Positions 9,565 to 19,280 of a DNA stretch of 64,000 nucleotides are shown here, piece by piece (position 1 is the first letter of the stretch; every line of letters begins with the position of its first letter). Source of the DNA: an uncultured beta proteobacterium (lineage in GTDB: Bacteria > Pseudomonadota > Gammaproteobacteria > Burkholderiales > SG8-39); contig CADEDU010000002.1 of the NCBI GenBank assembly GCA_902826155.1, positions 11,369 to 75,368 of the forward strand. The letters run 5' to 3'. Made by a program: the position numbers and the translations under genes. The notes below the pieces were generated by a model, which ran no database searches, was not told where the DNA came from, and saw only the letters and a list, made by a program, of their open reading frames with translations.

Positions 9565-9954
9565 ATGCCACGACTCGAAATCACCAGCGGCAAGCCCTGG
9601 GAAGTGAAGTTCAACTACTCGCGCGCGGTGCGCGTGGGTCCGCTGTTCCAGACTTCGCTCACCTCGCCGGCGGATGCCGACGGGCGCATCGTCTGCAAGG
9701 GCGATGTGTACGGGCAGACGCGCGCGAGCCTGGCGATCATCGAACGCGCGCTGCGCGATGCGGGGCTCGGCCTGGCCGACATCGTCGCCAGCCGCGTCTA
9801 CATGCTCGACACCCGCCACTGGGAAGATGCAGCACGCGCGCACGCCGAGGTCGTCACGGCGTGCCGGCCGGCGCTGTCGTTCATCGGCGTCGCGAATTTT
9901 TTCGATCCCGACATCCTGGTGGAAGTCGAGGTGACTGCCTGGGCAAACCCATGA
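9565..9954 (+). CDS. RidA/YjgF family protein
   Basis: A 129-residue Rid-family protein, a small trimeric enzyme that hydrolyses reactive enamines/imines or related intermediates to ketones and ammonia. The region [29 protein letters not shown] is typical, as is the closing [24 protein letters not shown]. The usual catalytic Arg of the RidA core is not clearly aligned, so it may be an Rid1-7 subgroup member. The stop overlaps the start of the Rieske gene (ATGA), indicating translational coupling; handling an imine product of that oxygenase or of the opposite operon is a reasonable inference. Confidence 0.85.
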   Translation: MPRLEITSGKPWEVKFNYSRAVRVGPLFQTSLTSPADADGRIVCKGDVYGQTRASLAIIERALRDAGLGLADIVASRVYMLDTRHWEDAARAHAEVVTACRPALSFIGVANFFDPDILVEVEVTAWANP

Positions 9955-11297
9955 ACGACGCCGCGACCCCGCCGCAGGGATACGCCGGCTACTTTCGCCG
10001 CGAGGTGCCTGAACCCGACCCGGAACTCACCCGCGTCGGCCCCGGCACGCCGTGCGGCGAATGGCTGCGCCGCACCTGGCAACCGATCGCGATCGCGAGC
10101 GAAGTGCTCGATCTCCCGCTGCCGGTGCGCATCCTCGGTGAAGACCTGGTGCTGTTTCGCGACGGGTCGGCACGCCTGGGCCTGCTGCACAGGCATTGCT
10201 CGCATCGGGGCGCGAGTCTCGAGTACGGCATCATCCAAGAGCGCGGCATCGCCTGCTGTTATCACGGCTGGCACTACGACATCGACGGCCGCGTCCTCGC
10301 CACGCCGGCCGAACCGACCGATCGCATTCGCGCGCGTCTTGCGCACGGCGCTTATCCGGTGCGCGAAGCCGATGGCATCGTGTTCGCGTACCTCGGCCAC
10401 CCCGATCATCTGCCCGAGCTGCCGCGCTACGACACGCAGGACATCGCCGATACGCGCGCGATTCCGTTCTCGCTCACGATTCCGTGCAACTGGCTGCAGG
10501 TGTTCGAGAACACGCAGGATCCGGTGCACGTCGTGTATCTGCATACGCGCATGACCGGACAGCAGTTCGGTGAAGCGTCCGGCGCCGAGCAGGTGATCGA
10601 CTATCGCGAGACACCGATCGGCATGGTCAACATGCAGACGCGACTGTGGAACGGTCATTGGTGGACGCGATGCACCGAGACCATCCTGCCCAACGGCAAT
10701 CAGACCGGCGCAATCTGGGAAGCCGCCGATCGCACCAAGCTCCTGCAGCGTTCGTCGATGTTGCGCTGGATGGTGCCGATCGACGACACGCACACCATGA
10801 CCATCGGCTGGCGCTACTTTCGTCACGAGCTCGATCCAAAGGGTCTGGGCGATGCCACCAAGGTCGGCAAACAGACCATCGATTTCATCGGCCAGACCGA
10901 GGAGGAGCGGTCCTACACCGAGCGCCAGCGCGTTCCCGGCGACTACGAGGTGCAGGTCTCCCAGCGGCCGATTGCCGTGCATGCGCTGGAGAATCTGGGC
11001 ACGTCCGATCGCGGCGTGGCGATGCTGCGCCGACTGGTGCGCAACGCGATCCGGTCCGACGGACGCGCGGCGCACCGCGCTGCACCTGCGCACGCGGGCG
11101 TGATCGGCACCTATTGCCAGGACACGGTGTGGCCCGCGGCGTCCGCGCTCGCCGATCGCGCGGCGCTCGATGCGTTCGGCCAAACGGTCGCGGATCAGGT
11201 CATCGACTCCGGCGCTGACCCGATGGAACAGCGCCGAAGCAGGCTCCGCGACGTGCTGGCGGCGCGGTATCCAGACACATCGGCGAAGTGCGGCTGA
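9951..11297 (+). CDS. Rieske ring-hydroxylating oxygenase, alpha subunit-like
   Basis: A 448-residue oxygenase. The Rieske [2Fe-2S] ligands are Cys83-x-His85 and Cys102-xx-His105 (CSHRG...CCYHGW). The mononuclear iron site is in [13 protein letters not shown] (Asp190, His193, His198). It could hydroxylate or dealkylate an aromatic or N-alkyl substrate. No beta subunit, ferredoxin or reductase gene is visible nearby, so electrons must come from elsewhere. Its start overlaps the ridA stop by four bases. It sits opposite the ABC/creatininase operon, probably in the same catabolic module. Confidence 0.9.
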   Translation: MNDAATPPQGYAGYFRREVPEPDPELTRVGPGTPCGEWLRRTWQPIAIASEVLDLPLPVRILGEDLVLFRDGSARLGLLHRHCSHRGASLEYGIIQERGIACCYHGWHYDIDGRVLATPAEPTDRIRARLAHGAYPVREADGIVFAYLGHPDHLPELPRYDTQDIADTRAIPFSLTIPCNWLQVFENTQDPVHVVYLHTRMTGQQFGEASGAEQVIDYRETPIGMVNMQTRLWNGHWWTRCTETILPNGNQTGAIWEAADRTKLLQRSSMLRWMVPIDDTHTMTIGWRYFRHELDPKGLGDATKVGKQTIDFIGQTEEERSYTERQRVPGDYEVQVSQRPIAVHALENLGTSDRGVAMLRRLVRNAIRSDGRAAHRAAPAHAGVIGTYCQDTVWPAASALADRAALDAFGQTVADQVIDSGADPMEQRRSRLRDVLAARYPDTSAKCG

Positions 11298-11309
11298 AGC
11301 TATTTGGGC

Positions 11310-12719
11310 TCAGCGAGCATTTAGCGGACGCGCCACTTCTTCCAGCGGCTTGCGTTCCGCATCCACGCCGAAGCGCAGGGCGAATGCGCCGGCGATGATC
11401 ACCAGTGCGGCGCCGAAGCCGTAGCCTGCGGCCACCGCACCCTCGCTGCCCGAGCCGATGAGTGCACCGAACAGCGCGGGCGCGAAGAATCCACCGGCGC
11501 CTGTGCCCACCGCATAGAAGAGCGCGATCGCCAGTCCGCGCATCTCGAGCGGAAAGATCTCGCTCACGGTGAGATAAGCCGAGCTCGCTGCGGCCGAGGC
11601 GAGAAAGAACACGATCGACCAGGCGATGGTCTGGGTCGTGGCATTGAGCCAGCCCGCGGCAAACAGCCCGCCGGTGAGCGCCAAACCCACACCCGACAAC
11701 GCATAGGTGGCGGCGATCATCCGGCGCCGGCCGTGGTGATCGAACCAATGACCGAGCAGCAGCGGCCCGAGAAAATTCGCCGCCGCGAACGGCAGCAGAT
11801 AAAGCCCCACGCGCTCCTCGGGCACCGCATGAAAGCGGGTCAGCACCAGGGCATAGGTGAAGAAGATCGCGTTGTAGAAGAACGCCTGCGCGATCATCAA
11901 CGCCAGGCCGAGATACGTGCGATGACGATGCTCGTGCACGAGCACACGGGCCACTTCGCTCAAGGCGGGCGAGGTGTGCCGGGCGAGCGTGATGGAATGA
12001 CCCGGAGCCGCGAGCGCGCCATGTTCGCGCGTCACTTCGGCCTCGATCGCTGCCATCGTGCGTTCGGCCTCCTCGGCACGCCCATGAGTGATGAGCCAGC
12101 GCGGACTCTCGGGCAGCGTGCGACGTACGATGAGGATCGCGATGCCGAGCACCGCGCCTAACGCGAACGCCGCGCGCCATCCCAGTTGCGGACCGAGCGC
12201 ATCGAGCAGCACGAACCCGAGCCCTGCGCCGAGCGCAGCGCCGATCCAGAAGCTCCCGTTGATGGCCAGGCTCACCCGACCGCGCACCCGTGCGGGGATC
12301 AGCTCGTCGATCGCCGAGTTGATCGCGGCGTACTCACCGCCGATGCCGAAGCCGGTGAGAGCACGGCACAGCGCGAAGGTCCAGAAATCGACCGAGAACG
12401 CGGTCAGGAACGTTGCGACGGCATACACCGCGAGCGTGATGAGGAACAGGCGCTTGCGCCCGAACCGGTCGGCGAGCCGGCCGAATGCGAGCGCGCCGAT
12501 CACCGCGCCGCCGACGTAGGCCGACCCGGCCCAGCCGATGCGCTCGGCCGACAGCGCCAGCGTGTCGGGGCGCTCCAGCACCGCGCCGAGTGCGCCGACG
12601 ATCGTTACCTCGAGTCCGTCGAGGATCCAGGTGATGCCGAGCGCGAGCACGATCTTCCAGTGCCAGCGCGACCACGGCAGCCGGTCGAGCCGCGCCGGGA
12701 TGTCGGTAACGGTTGCCAT
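11310..12719 (-). CDS. MFS transporter, sugar/aromatic-acid porter type
   Basis: A 469-residue inner-membrane carrier with twelve predicted spans. The MFS signature after span 2 is present as GRLADRFGRKRLF, and FGIGGEYAAINSAIDELIPARVRGR is typical of the metabolite:H+ symporter/sugar porter branch (niacin, aromatic-acid carriers). It converges on the Rieske gene, leaving 12 bp, and diverges from the amino-acid binding protein gene. It probably moves a small organic acid or an N-heterocycle, but the substrate cannot be read from the sequence. Confidence 0.85.
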   Translation of the reverse strand: MATVTDIPARLDRLPWSRWHWKIVLALGITWILDGLEVTIVGALGAVLERPDTLALSAERIGWAGSAYVGGAVIGALAFGRLADRFGRKRLFLITLAVYAVATFLTAFSVDFWTFALCRALTGFGIGGEYAAINSAIDELIPARVRGRVSLAINGSFWIGAALGAGLGFVLLDALGPQLGWRAAFALGAVLGIAILIVRRTLPESPRWLITHGRAEEAERTMAAIEAEVTREHGALAAPGHSITLARHTSPALSEVARVLVHEHRHRTYLGLALMIAQAFFYNAIFFTYALVLTRFHAVPEERVGLYLLPFAAANFLGPLLLGHWFDHHGRRRMIAATYALSGVGLALTGGLFAAGWLNATTQTIAWSIVFFLASAAASSAYLTVSEIFPLEMRGLAIALFYAVGTGAGGFFAPALFGALIGSGSEGAVAAGYGFGAALVIIAGAFALRFGVDAERKPLEEVARPLNAR

Positions 12720-12868
12720 CGGGGAAGCGTACGCTCATCCCCAGCACGCCGGGCCGATCGCCCGATCACCGACCGATCGCTCCGCGCAGCCGGCGAGCCG
12801 ACGCGTACGAGACTCGATTGCCCTTACACTCCGCGCGAATCCAAACTTCGTTCAACAGGGGGAGTCCC

Positions 12869-13684
12869 ATGCTCAACAGGATCCGTGGTCCATTGCGCGC
12901 GCTCGTCACGCTTGGCGCCGCGAGTGCGTTGCTTGCCACCGGTATCGCGCAAGCGCAACAGCCCAAGTCGCGGCTGCTCCGCGTGCAGGAAACCAACACC
13001 TTGCGCGTCGGCACCACCGGCGATTTCAATCCGATGAGCTATCGCGATCCGGGCAGCAACGAGTTCCGCGGCCATCAGATCGACGCCGCCCACGAGTTGG
13101 CGAAAGAGCTCGGCGTGAAGGTGCAGTTCGTCGTCACCGACTGGAAGACGATCATGAACGCGCTGCAGGCCGATCAGTTCGATATCGCCATGACCGGGAC
13201 GTCGATGAGCGTGGCCCGCGCCAAATCGGGCGGCTTCTCGATTCCGTGGGGCAAGAACGCGTTCTTCCCGCTGGTGCACAAGAAGAACGCCGGCAAGTTC
13301 AAGGACTGGGACGATCTGAACAATCCCAAGGTGACGGCAGGCTTCAATCTCGGCACGACGATGGAGCAGTTCGTCCAATCGACACTGCCCAAAGCCACTG
13401 CCCGGCGGGTCGAATCGCCCGCGCGCGACTGGCAGGAACTGCTCGCCGGCCGCGTCGATTTCACCGTCGCCAGCCTGATCGAAGGCGCGGCACTCACCAA
13501 GCAGCATCAGGACCTGCAGCTGATCCTGATGGACAAGCCCAAGAACAGCATCCCGATGGCGTTCCTGATCCCGATCGACGACATCGTCTGGAAGAACTTC
13601 GTCGACAACTGGATCACCATCAAGAAGCAGAACGGTTACTTCGCCGAGCTGAACAAGAAGTGGGGCATCGTCGGGCAGGATTGA
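12869..13684 (+). CDS. polar amino-acid ABC transporter substrate-binding protein
   Basis: A 271-residue periplasmic binding protein (SBP_bac_3). The signal peptide spans residues 1-29 (hydrophobic run ending ATGIAQAQ). The mature part starts with the family-typical LRVGTTGDFNPMSYRD and has two lobes linked by a hinge. ATG at 12869 follows a strong GGGGGAG. It probably serves the ABC permease and ATPase encoded at 7923-9450, although they are 3.4 kb away and on the other strand. Two hairpins follow the gene, so it looks monocistronic. Confidence 0.9.
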   Translation: MLNRIRGPLRALVTLGAASALLATGIAQAQQPKSRLLRVQETNTLRVGTTGDFNPMSYRDPGSNEFRGHQIDAAHELAKELGVKVQFVVTDWKTIMNALQADQFDIAMTGTSMSVARAKSGGFSIPWGKNAFFPLVHKKNAGKFKDWDDLNNPKVTAGFNLGTTMEQFVQSTLPKATARRVESPARDWQELLAGRVDFTVASLIEGAALTKQHQDLQLILMDKPKNSIPMAFLIPIDDIVWKNFVDNWITIKKQNGYFAELNKKWGIVGQD

Positions 13685-13746
13685 TGGCCCTCCTTCGTTC
13701 CCCCTTGCTGCCCCACCCCTGCGGCCCGGTGCGCGGGGGACGATTG

Positions 13747-13771
13747 CCCCCGGGAGATTTAGACCCGGGGG
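13747..13771. terminator. 8-bp GC hairpin after the ABC binding protein gene
   Basis: CCCCCGGG (13747-13754) and CCCGGGGG (13764-13771) form a perfect stem with a nine-base loop, 60 bp after the binding protein stop. No T-tract follows, so terminator function is inferred from position and stability. Confidence 0.4.
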
Positions 13772-13796
13772 AGATTGAGAGATTGAGATAAGCACG

Positions 13797-13811
13797 CGGG
13801 GTTTAACCCCG
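13797..13811. terminator. short hairpin CGGGG-tttaa-CCCCG
   Basis: A perfect five-base GC stem around TTTAA, 26 bp after the previous hairpin and 55 bp before the next gene. It may add to termination or be part of the leader of the 13866 gene. Confidence 0.3.
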
Positions 13812-13865
13812 TTCGCCGCACCGCTCCGTTCAACGCTGCATCACCTCACCACCGGGAGATGCACC

Positions 13866-14849
13866 GTGAAGAAAGTCCTCGCCCGCACGCGCCTCGCGAG
13901 CGTCCTTGCCACCACGCTTACTGGCTTTGCCGCCCTCACCGTCGGGTCCGTCCCGGCGCTGGCGGGCACGTTCGCCGATGTTCACGTTATCAACCGCGCG
14001 ACCGGCCAACGGCTGCCCGTCTACAACCATGGCGGCAAGCTCTACGTCGCAGGCAACCCCGGCGACCGGTACTCGGTGCAGGTGGTGAATCGCAGCGGAG
14101 GACGCATCCTGACCGTTGTGTCGGTCGACGGCGTCAACGTGGTGAGCGGCGAAACCGCCTCGCCGGAGCAGACCGGCTACGTGTTCCACGGCTGGCAGAG
14201 CTACGAGATCAACGGCTGGCGCAAGAGCGCGAGCGAAGTGGCGGCGTTCTACTTCACCGCGCTGCCCGACAGCTATGCCGCGCGCACCGACCGTCCGCAG
14301 AACGTCGGCGTGATCGGCGTGGCGGTGTTCCGCGAGTGGACCCCGCCACCGCGCCCGCGTCCGCAGTTGCCGCATCCCGCGCCGCAGGGGAATTCGCGCG
14401 CACAGCCCTACGACGGCGCCGGTGCATCGGCCAATGACGCGCCGGCGCACGATTCGCGTGCCGAGCAGAAATCAGCGCCCCACACGGCAGAGTCGGCGAT
14501 GGGAGAATCCCGGTCCGCCGACGCGCAAGCCGGATCGCAGGCGCCTGCCTCGCCGCCGAGCCCCAGCGCTAGCACACCAGCGGAAGCCGAACGTGCCGCA
14601 CCCTCGGCCCGACTGCGCGATCGCATCGGCACCGGGCACGGTGAACGCGAACACTCGCAGGTGTCGTACACCAACTTCCGCCGCGCCAGTACGGCGCCCA
14701 ACGAAGTACTGACGATCCACTACGACCGCCACGAGAACCTGGTCGCGCGCGGCATCATCCCGGGCTGGCCGCCGGTGGCGAGCGAACCGCGGCCGTTCCC
14801 GGCGGCGCCCGCAAACGTGCGGTTCGTGCCCGATCCGCGCGGTTGGTAG
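13866..14849 (+). CDS. exported Pro/Ala-rich hypothetical protein
   Basis: A 327-residue protein of unknown function. GTG start with GGGAG about eight bases upstream. Residues 1-34 form a clear signal peptide (MKKVLARTRL...PALAGTFA). A compact beta-rich domain (about 35-160) follows; it contains YNHGGKLYVAGNPGDRYSVQ and a tract suggesting a surface or periplasmic protein. Next comes a long low-complexity Pro/Ala/Ser linker (about 160-250) and a C-terminal segment. It stands alone between two hairpins and a convergent regulator gene. I do not recognise the family. Confidence 0.8.
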   Translation: MKKVLARTRLASVLATTLTGFAALTVGSVPALAGTFADVHVINRATGQRLPVYNHGGKLYVAGNPGDRYSVQVVNRSGGRILTVVSVDGVNVVSGETASPEQTGYVFHGWQSYEINGWRKSASEVAAFYFTALPDSYAARTDRPQNVGVIGVAVFREWTPPPRPRPQLPHPAPQGNSRAQPYDGAGASANDAPAHDSRAEQKSAPHTAESAMGESRSADAQAGSQAPASPPSPSASTPAEAERAAPSARLRDRIGTGHGEREHSQVSYTNFRRASTAPNEVLTIHYDRHENLVARGIIPGWPPVASEPRPFPAAPANVRFVPDPRGW

Positions 14850-15006
14850 ATCGGGCATCGTTCGAATCGGCGGCGCAATCGCGTGCGTCGCCGGCCGTCC
14901 CACCACCGTACTTGCCTTGAATTCGCGTCGGACTCGCGTCGGGTCGGATTTGAACTCGGCCTAATCCCGGGTTATGCGCGGGCCGAATTTCGAAGCGGGT
15001 TCGAGC

Positions 15007-16287
15007 TCAGACGCGCGCGCAGTCGGCTGCAAGCAAGAGCTCGGTGAGCCCGTGATAGCGCAGCCCGTCCAGTCCGGTGATTTCCGTGATCCGTTGCATC
15101 CGCGCGTAAATCGTATTGGGATGGACGGCAAGCGCCCGCGCGGCGCCCTGCACGTTCATGTCGGCATCGGCCAGCGCGCGCAGTGTCGCCACGAGCGCAC
15201 CATGCCCTTTCTCGTCGGCGTCCTTGAACGAGGTCAACCAGGTCGGCAGCGCCGACTGCACGTAATCGCTGCCGCGATGCACGAGCAGCCGCCGGATCGC
15301 CAGCGCCGAGAACTGCACGACCCGATCGGCAACACTCGCGCAATCGAGCGCGACCGTCGCCTCGTGCACGCCGCGCGGAATGAATGACGTCGACGGCTGG
15401 TCGCTGCTGATGCCCACCAGCACGGCCGGCCCGAGCGTCAGCAGCTGATCGCGGATGCGTCCGGCGAGTCCCGCCTGCGGCACGGTCCAGCCCGAAGCGC
15501 GGCGGACATCGGAGAGCACCGCCACGACCACGTTGTTGCGCACGCCAGCCAGCACGCGAATTGGCGACGAGAGCGTCTTGGTGATCGACTCGACGATGCG
15601 CTGCGCCCGCGCCGGGCTCTCCATCTCGATCGGATCGGCCGACTGCGCCAGCGCAACGCAGTAGCTGCGCCGCTGTTCGAGGTAGCCTGCACGTCGGAGC
15701 AGGCGGGCGACGCGCCCATCCGATTCGTCGTAGCCGCTGACCAGGATGCCGAGCAACTCGGTGCGCCGATCCCCTTCGGCTTCGGCCAGCACGCGTGTGT
15801 GGGCGACGTATTCGGCGGCAAGGATGGTGCTGATGGCGTTGGTGTACTCGATCGCGAAATCCGCAACCGCCGACAGCACCTGCTCGACATTGGCCGGCTC
15901 CAGAGCCATCGCCGCTTCGCGGATCCAGTGCGAGAGCACCTTGTGCCCGCAGCGATAGGCGTGCAGCGTCGCTTCCAGCGGAAAGTGTTGCTCGGCACGG
16001 CGATGGGCATGCACGCGGACGAATTCGAAATCGCCGACCGCGCCGCCGCGGAGCAGTCGCCGCAGTTCCTCGATGTGCTCGAGCGCATGGCGCTCCAGAT
16101 CGGGCAGCACCGCCGGATTGCCTGATTCGGAGAAGGCCGCAATCTCGGCAATGACCGCCTCGCGCAATTGCCGGCCGATCTCGCCAAGGCGCACATCGAG
16201 CGCTGCCGCCACCCGCGGCACCACGCCGGCTTCACGGAGCGATGCAATTGCCCGGCGCAGCGGGGCTTCGGAGATCACGCTCGGCAT
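15007..16287 (-). CDS. PucR family transcriptional regulator
   Basis: A 426-residue DNA-binding regulator. The N-terminal helical domain (about 20-160) resembles the RsbRD/CdaR sensory region (EFVRVHAHRRAEQHFPLEATLHAYRCGHKVLSHW). A GGDEF-like PucR middle domain follows. The C-terminal PucR helix-turn-helix (about 365-420) is clear: DMNVQGAARALAVHPNTIYARMQRITEITGLD. ATG at 16287 was preferred over an upstream in-frame Met at 16401, which would place the start inside the divergent promoter region. It is divergent from the YCII-like gene 142 bp away, its most likely target together with itself. Ligand unknown. Confidence 0.85.
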   Translation of the reverse strand: MPSVISEAPLRRAIASLREAGVVPRVAAALDVRLGEIGRQLREAVIAEIAAFSESGNPAVLPDLERHALEHIEELRRLLRGGAVGDFEFVRVHAHRRAEQHFPLEATLHAYRCGHKVLSHWIREAAMALEPANVEQVLSAVADFAIEYTNAISTILAAEYVAHTRVLAEAEGDRRTELLGILVSGYDESDGRVARLLRRAGYLEQRRSYCVALAQSADPIEMESPARAQRIVESITKTLSSPIRVLAGVRNNVVVAVLSDVRRASGWTVPQAGLAGRIRDQLLTLGPAVLVGISSDQPSTSFIPRGVHEATVALDCASVADRVVQFSALAIRRLLVHRGSDYVQSALPTWLTSFKDADEKGHGALVATLRALADADMNVQGAARALAVHPNTIYARMQRITEITGLDGLRYHGLTELLLAADCARV

Positions 16288-16429
16288 CGACCGCTCCGGA
16301 TTGTGGAGTCCGCACAATCCTACTCGGATTTCTTGAGCGGAATCGCCGTTGTCTGCCACCTTCGATAGCAATAGTCTCCACTGGTGGTGCCACCCCGGCA
16401 TCGCACACGATCACCAAAGGAGAGTACAG

Positions 16430-16744
16430 ATGGCCAAGTTCCTGTTCGTCTACCACGGTGGCAGCGCCCCCACCAACCCAACCGAAGCCAAGAAGGTGAT
16501 GGACGCCTGGGGCGCCTGGTTCGGCTCGATGGGAGCCGCTGTGATCGACGGCGGCAATCCGGTCGGCAAGTCGAGTACGGTCCGATCGGATGGATCGCTG
16601 TCCGACGATGGCGGCGCGAATCCGGCGAGCGGCTACAGCCTCGTTGAAGCGGCAAGCATTGCCGATGCGCACAAGAAGGCCAAGGGATGCCCGATCCTCG
16701 CTGCCGGCGGCACGATCGAAATCGCGCAGGCGATGGACATGTAG
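16430..16744 (+). CDS. small YCII-like ferredoxin-fold protein
   Basis: A 104-residue protein with the pattern of YCII/DGPF-type dimeric alpha-beta barrels: MAKFLFVYHGG, a helix with WGAWFGSMGAAVIDGGNPVG, and a final strand CPILAAGGTIEIAQAMDM. Such proteins are small enzymes or ligand binders of largely unknown function. The start is firm, with AAAGGAGAG eight bases upstream. It is divergent from the PucR regulator, suggesting control by it. A small hairpin overlaps its stop codon (16743-16757). Confidence 0.75.
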   Translation: MAKFLFVYHGGSAPTNPTEAKKVMDAWGAWFGSMGAAVIDGGNPVGKSSTVRSDGSLSDDGGANPASGYSLVEAASIADAHKKAKGCPILAAGGTIEIAQAMDM

Positions 16745-16819
16745 GGTGCAACGCCCTGCTCGCGCCCGATGCGGCGGATCAGGGCATGGCCGGGGGGAAA
16801 TCCGGGGGCGCGCAGCTTG

Positions 16820-16856
16820 CCATGAAAATCGAATATGATATGTTCGCATTTCATGG
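16820..16856. promoter_or_regulatory. 37-bp imperfect palindrome upstream of the AAA/DUF4143 gene
   Basis: The 17-base arms, beginning CCATGAAA and ending TTTCATGG, match at 14 of 17 positions around a GAT centre. The stretch is much richer in A and T than its surroundings and ends 18 bp before the ATPase start, so it is a likely operator or promoter/operator. Confidence 0.5.
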
Positions 16857-16874
16857 TGACTGCGTGGTGATTGC

Positions 16875-18056
16875 ATGGCCAAGCCGATCGTTCCCCGCCC
16901 CCATCTGCAACAGGCCCTGCACAATGCGCTGCGGCGCTCGCGCGCGGTAGTGCTGTCGGGGCCCAGGCAGTCCGGAAAAACCACGCTCGCCCAGGCGATC
17001 CTCGGCAAAGATTCGCCGCGGTATTTCGATTTGGAGAATCCGCAGCATCAGGCCCGGCTCGGCCAGCCTCTCGACACGCTGTCCCGTCTCGACGGGCTTG
17101 TCGTGATCGACGAAGTTCAGCGCCTGCCCGGCTTGTTTCCGACACTGCGCGTCCTGATCGATCGAACCGATCGGAACGGCCAATACCTGCTGCTTGGGAG
17201 TGCCTCGCCCAGTCTGCTACGGCAAGCAGGGGAATCGCTACTTGGACGCATCGAAGTGATCGAGGTTGCCGGGTTCGATCTGGACGAAGCCCTTGGCGGC
17301 CCATCGCCAGACGGTGTGGACCACGTGGCCGAACGACTCTGGCTGCGAGGTGGCTACCCTCGTTCGTTCCTGGCGGGCTCGGACTCCGACAGCATGGCGT
17401 GGCGCCTGGGCGCGATCACCAGTCATGTCGAAGTCGATTTGCCGCAATTCGGCATCAACATCGCCGCGCCGGCCATGCTCCGGTTCTGGCGAATGCTTGC
17501 TCACTACCACGGGCAGATCTGGAACGCAGCGGAGCCCGCACGCTCTCTGGGAGTGTCGGAGCCAACGGTGCGCCGCTACCTCGACACGCTGACCCAGAGC
17601 CTGATGGTCCGCCAACTGATGCCATGGCACGCGAACCTGAGCAAGCGGCAGGTCAAAGCACCGAAAATCTACTTTCGCGATAGCGGTCTGCTGCACGCGC
17701 TCGCGGGTGTGACGACACTCCCCGATCTGCTCGCTCACCCGAGTTGCGGCGCGAGTTGGGAGGGATTCGCGCTCGAACAGGTCCTTCGGATCGCGCGACC
17801 CGACGCGGCCTACTTCTGGGCCACGCACCAAGGCGCCGAGCTCGATCTGCTGTTGCTCCGAGGTCAGGCGCGAATCGGCGTCGAGTTCAAACGCGCAGAC
17901 GCACCCAAAATGACGCCTTCGATGCGCATCGCCTGCGAGGATCTGCAGTTGGATCGACTCTATGTCGTGTATCCGGGCGAGCATCGCTACTCGATAGAGG
18001 ACCGGGTCGAGGCCGTACCCCTCTGGGCCGTGTTGCCGCGAAGTCCGTCGGCTTGA
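16875..18056 (+). CDS. AAA-family ATPase with DUF4143 domain
   Basis: A 393-residue P-loop ATPase. AAA_14 domain: Walker A GPRQSGKT (29-36), Walker B GLVVIDEVQ (74-82) and the sensor region QYLLLGSAS. The C-terminal DUF4143 part (about 195-350) contains SEPTVRRYLDTLTQSLMVRQLMPWHANLSKRQVKAPKIYFRDSGLLHAL. The family is widespread and accessory, with poorly defined roles; some members sit in toxin-antitoxin-like or defence contexts. No partner gene is adjacent. The palindrome 18 bp upstream and the absence of any metabolic link to its neighbours suggest independent acquisition (inference). Confidence 0.9.
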   Translation: MAKPIVPRPHLQQALHNALRRSRAVVLSGPRQSGKTTLAQAILGKDSPRYFDLENPQHQARLGQPLDTLSRLDGLVVIDEVQRLPGLFPTLRVLIDRTDRNGQYLLLGSASPSLLRQAGESLLGRIEVIEVAGFDLDEALGGPSPDGVDHVAERLWLRGGYPRSFLAGSDSDSMAWRLGAITSHVEVDLPQFGINIAAPAMLRFWRMLAHYHGQIWNAAEPARSLGVSEPTVRRYLDTLTQSLMVRQLMPWHANLSKRQVKAPKIYFRDSGLLHALAGVTTLPDLLAHPSCGASWEGFALEQVLRIARPDAAYFWATHQGAELDLLLLRGQARIGVEFKRADAPKMTPSMRIACEDLQLDRLYVVYPGEHRYSIEDRVEAVPLWAVLPRSPSA

Positions 18057-18092
18057 TTCGCGAGGCAAGCGATCGCACCGTAGTTCGTTCCT

Positions 18093-19280
18093 TCAAGAAC
18101 CCGCCCGCTCCACGATCCACGCCAGCGCGACAACGCCGATCGCCATCGATCCACCGCGCACCGCGATGAGCCCGAAGCTGGCCTGACGCGCCCACGCATA
18201 CGTCGCGGCCAGAAACAGCGCGACGATCGCGAGTTGCCCGATCTCGACGCCCACGTTGAACGCGAGCAGTGACACCGCCAGCGTGGCGGGCGAGAGGCCC
18301 AACTCGCTCAGCACGTTGGCGAACCCCAGGCCGTGCACCAGGCCCAACACGAACGCGAGCCCCCAGCGACGCGCATGCGTCGTCGAGAACAGATTGAGTA
18401 GCGCCACCAGCAGCACAGTTGCCGCGATAGCCGTCTCGGTCCACTGCGCCGGTATCGTGACCCAGCCCAAGGTGGCCGCGGCGAGCGTGATCGAGTGCGA
18501 GACCGTGAACGCAGTGACGATCCGCGTGATGTCCCACGCCAGCCGCGAAGTGGCAATTGGGGCCGTCCCGCCGCGCAACCCCACCAGCGGCAGCAGCAGC
18601 GACAGCAGGAACAGGATGTGATCGGCACCGATCCAGATGTGCCAGACGCCTTCCCCGACGAACTGCATGAATCGATCGAGCGCGCCCGATTCCACCAGCG
18701 CCACGCGCTGCACCGTGCGTTCCGGACTCATCACGAACGCGGTTTCATTCGTGGCCGTGCGCAACTTCACCAGCCCGCGATGCTGCGCGTCGAGATCGAA
18801 CAGCAGCCGGTAGTCCAGCTCGAATGTGGTACCGCTGCACGGACTGGTCAGATTCAGCACCGCGTACGCACCATCGGCGTGCCGGTCGACCTGCATCCTG
18901 CTGAACGCGAGTGCGCAGGACGCGCCGTCCGCGCGCAGCGTGAGGCGCGAGGTTGCGTAAGCCGCCACATCGAACTGGCGCGCGCGCAGCTCGTCCCAGG
19001 TGATCGCATCGTCGCCGTCGGCGTCGAGCCCGAGTGCCAGTTCCAGATCACGCAGTGCGATGTCCCACTGCAACTGCATCGTCGTCGCGCGCGCATCGAT
19101 GCGCAGATAGCTGTCGCTCGCCTTGTGTGCGTGGGCGAGCGACGCGGCGCCTGCGAGCAGCGCGACGCAAAGTGCATACGCCAAACGTGCAATCGTGCTG
19201 CCGCCCGGTTTCGCAGTGCCGCGCAATATTGCTGCGCAGCGCGAAGTCGCTGGGCCGTACCCAAATCTGGCGGTGCTCAT
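18093..19280 (-). CDS. HupE/UreJ family membrane protein with EF-hand-like loop
   Basis: A 395-residue protein: N-terminal signal or anchor, a periplasmic beta domain (about 55-180), then six to seven membrane spans in the C-terminal half with the HupE/UreJ_2 motif VGEGVWHIWIGADHILFLLSLLLP and later LGLVHGLGFANVL. HupE/UreJ relatives are nickel/cobalt permeases. An EF-hand-like loop DADGDDAITWDE lies in the periplasmic domain. ATG at 19280 overlaps the TPR gene stop (ATGA); the frame stays open upstream to 19832 without support. It is the last gene of the TonB/DUF4331 operon and probably the inner-membrane transporter. Confidence 0.85.
   Translation of the reverse strand: MSTARFGYGPATSRCAAILRGTAKPGGSTIARLAYALCVALLAGAASLAHAHKASDSYLRIDARATTMQLQWDIALRDLELALGLDADGDDAITWDELRARQFDVAAYATSRLTLRADGASCALAFSRMQVDRHADGAYAVLNLTSPCSGTTFELDYRLLFDLDAQHRGLVKLRTATNETAFVMSPERTVQRVALVESGALDRFMQFVGEGVWHIWIGADHILFLLSLLLPLVGLRGGTAPIATSRLAWDITRIVTAFTVSHSITLAAATLGWVTIPAQWTETAIAATVLLVALLNLFSTTHARRWGLAFVLGLVHGLGFANVLSELGLSPATLAVSLLAFNVGVEIGQLAIVALFLAATYAWARQASFGLIAVRGGSMAIGVVALAWIVERAGS

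Noticed and set aside
9451..9843. N-terminal extension of the ABC ATPase
   Set aside because: The extension is unlike any ABC ATPase and overlaps the divergent RidA gene; the TTG at 9450 with AGGA gives the normal length.
14850..15006. tRNA-like GTTCGAATC string after the exported protein gene
   Set aside because: No acceptor stem or cloverleaf could be folded around it.
16743..16757. Small hairpin at the stop codon of the YCII-like gene as a terminator
   Set aside because: Six-base stem with a G-T pair, a three-base loop and no T-tract; too weak to call.
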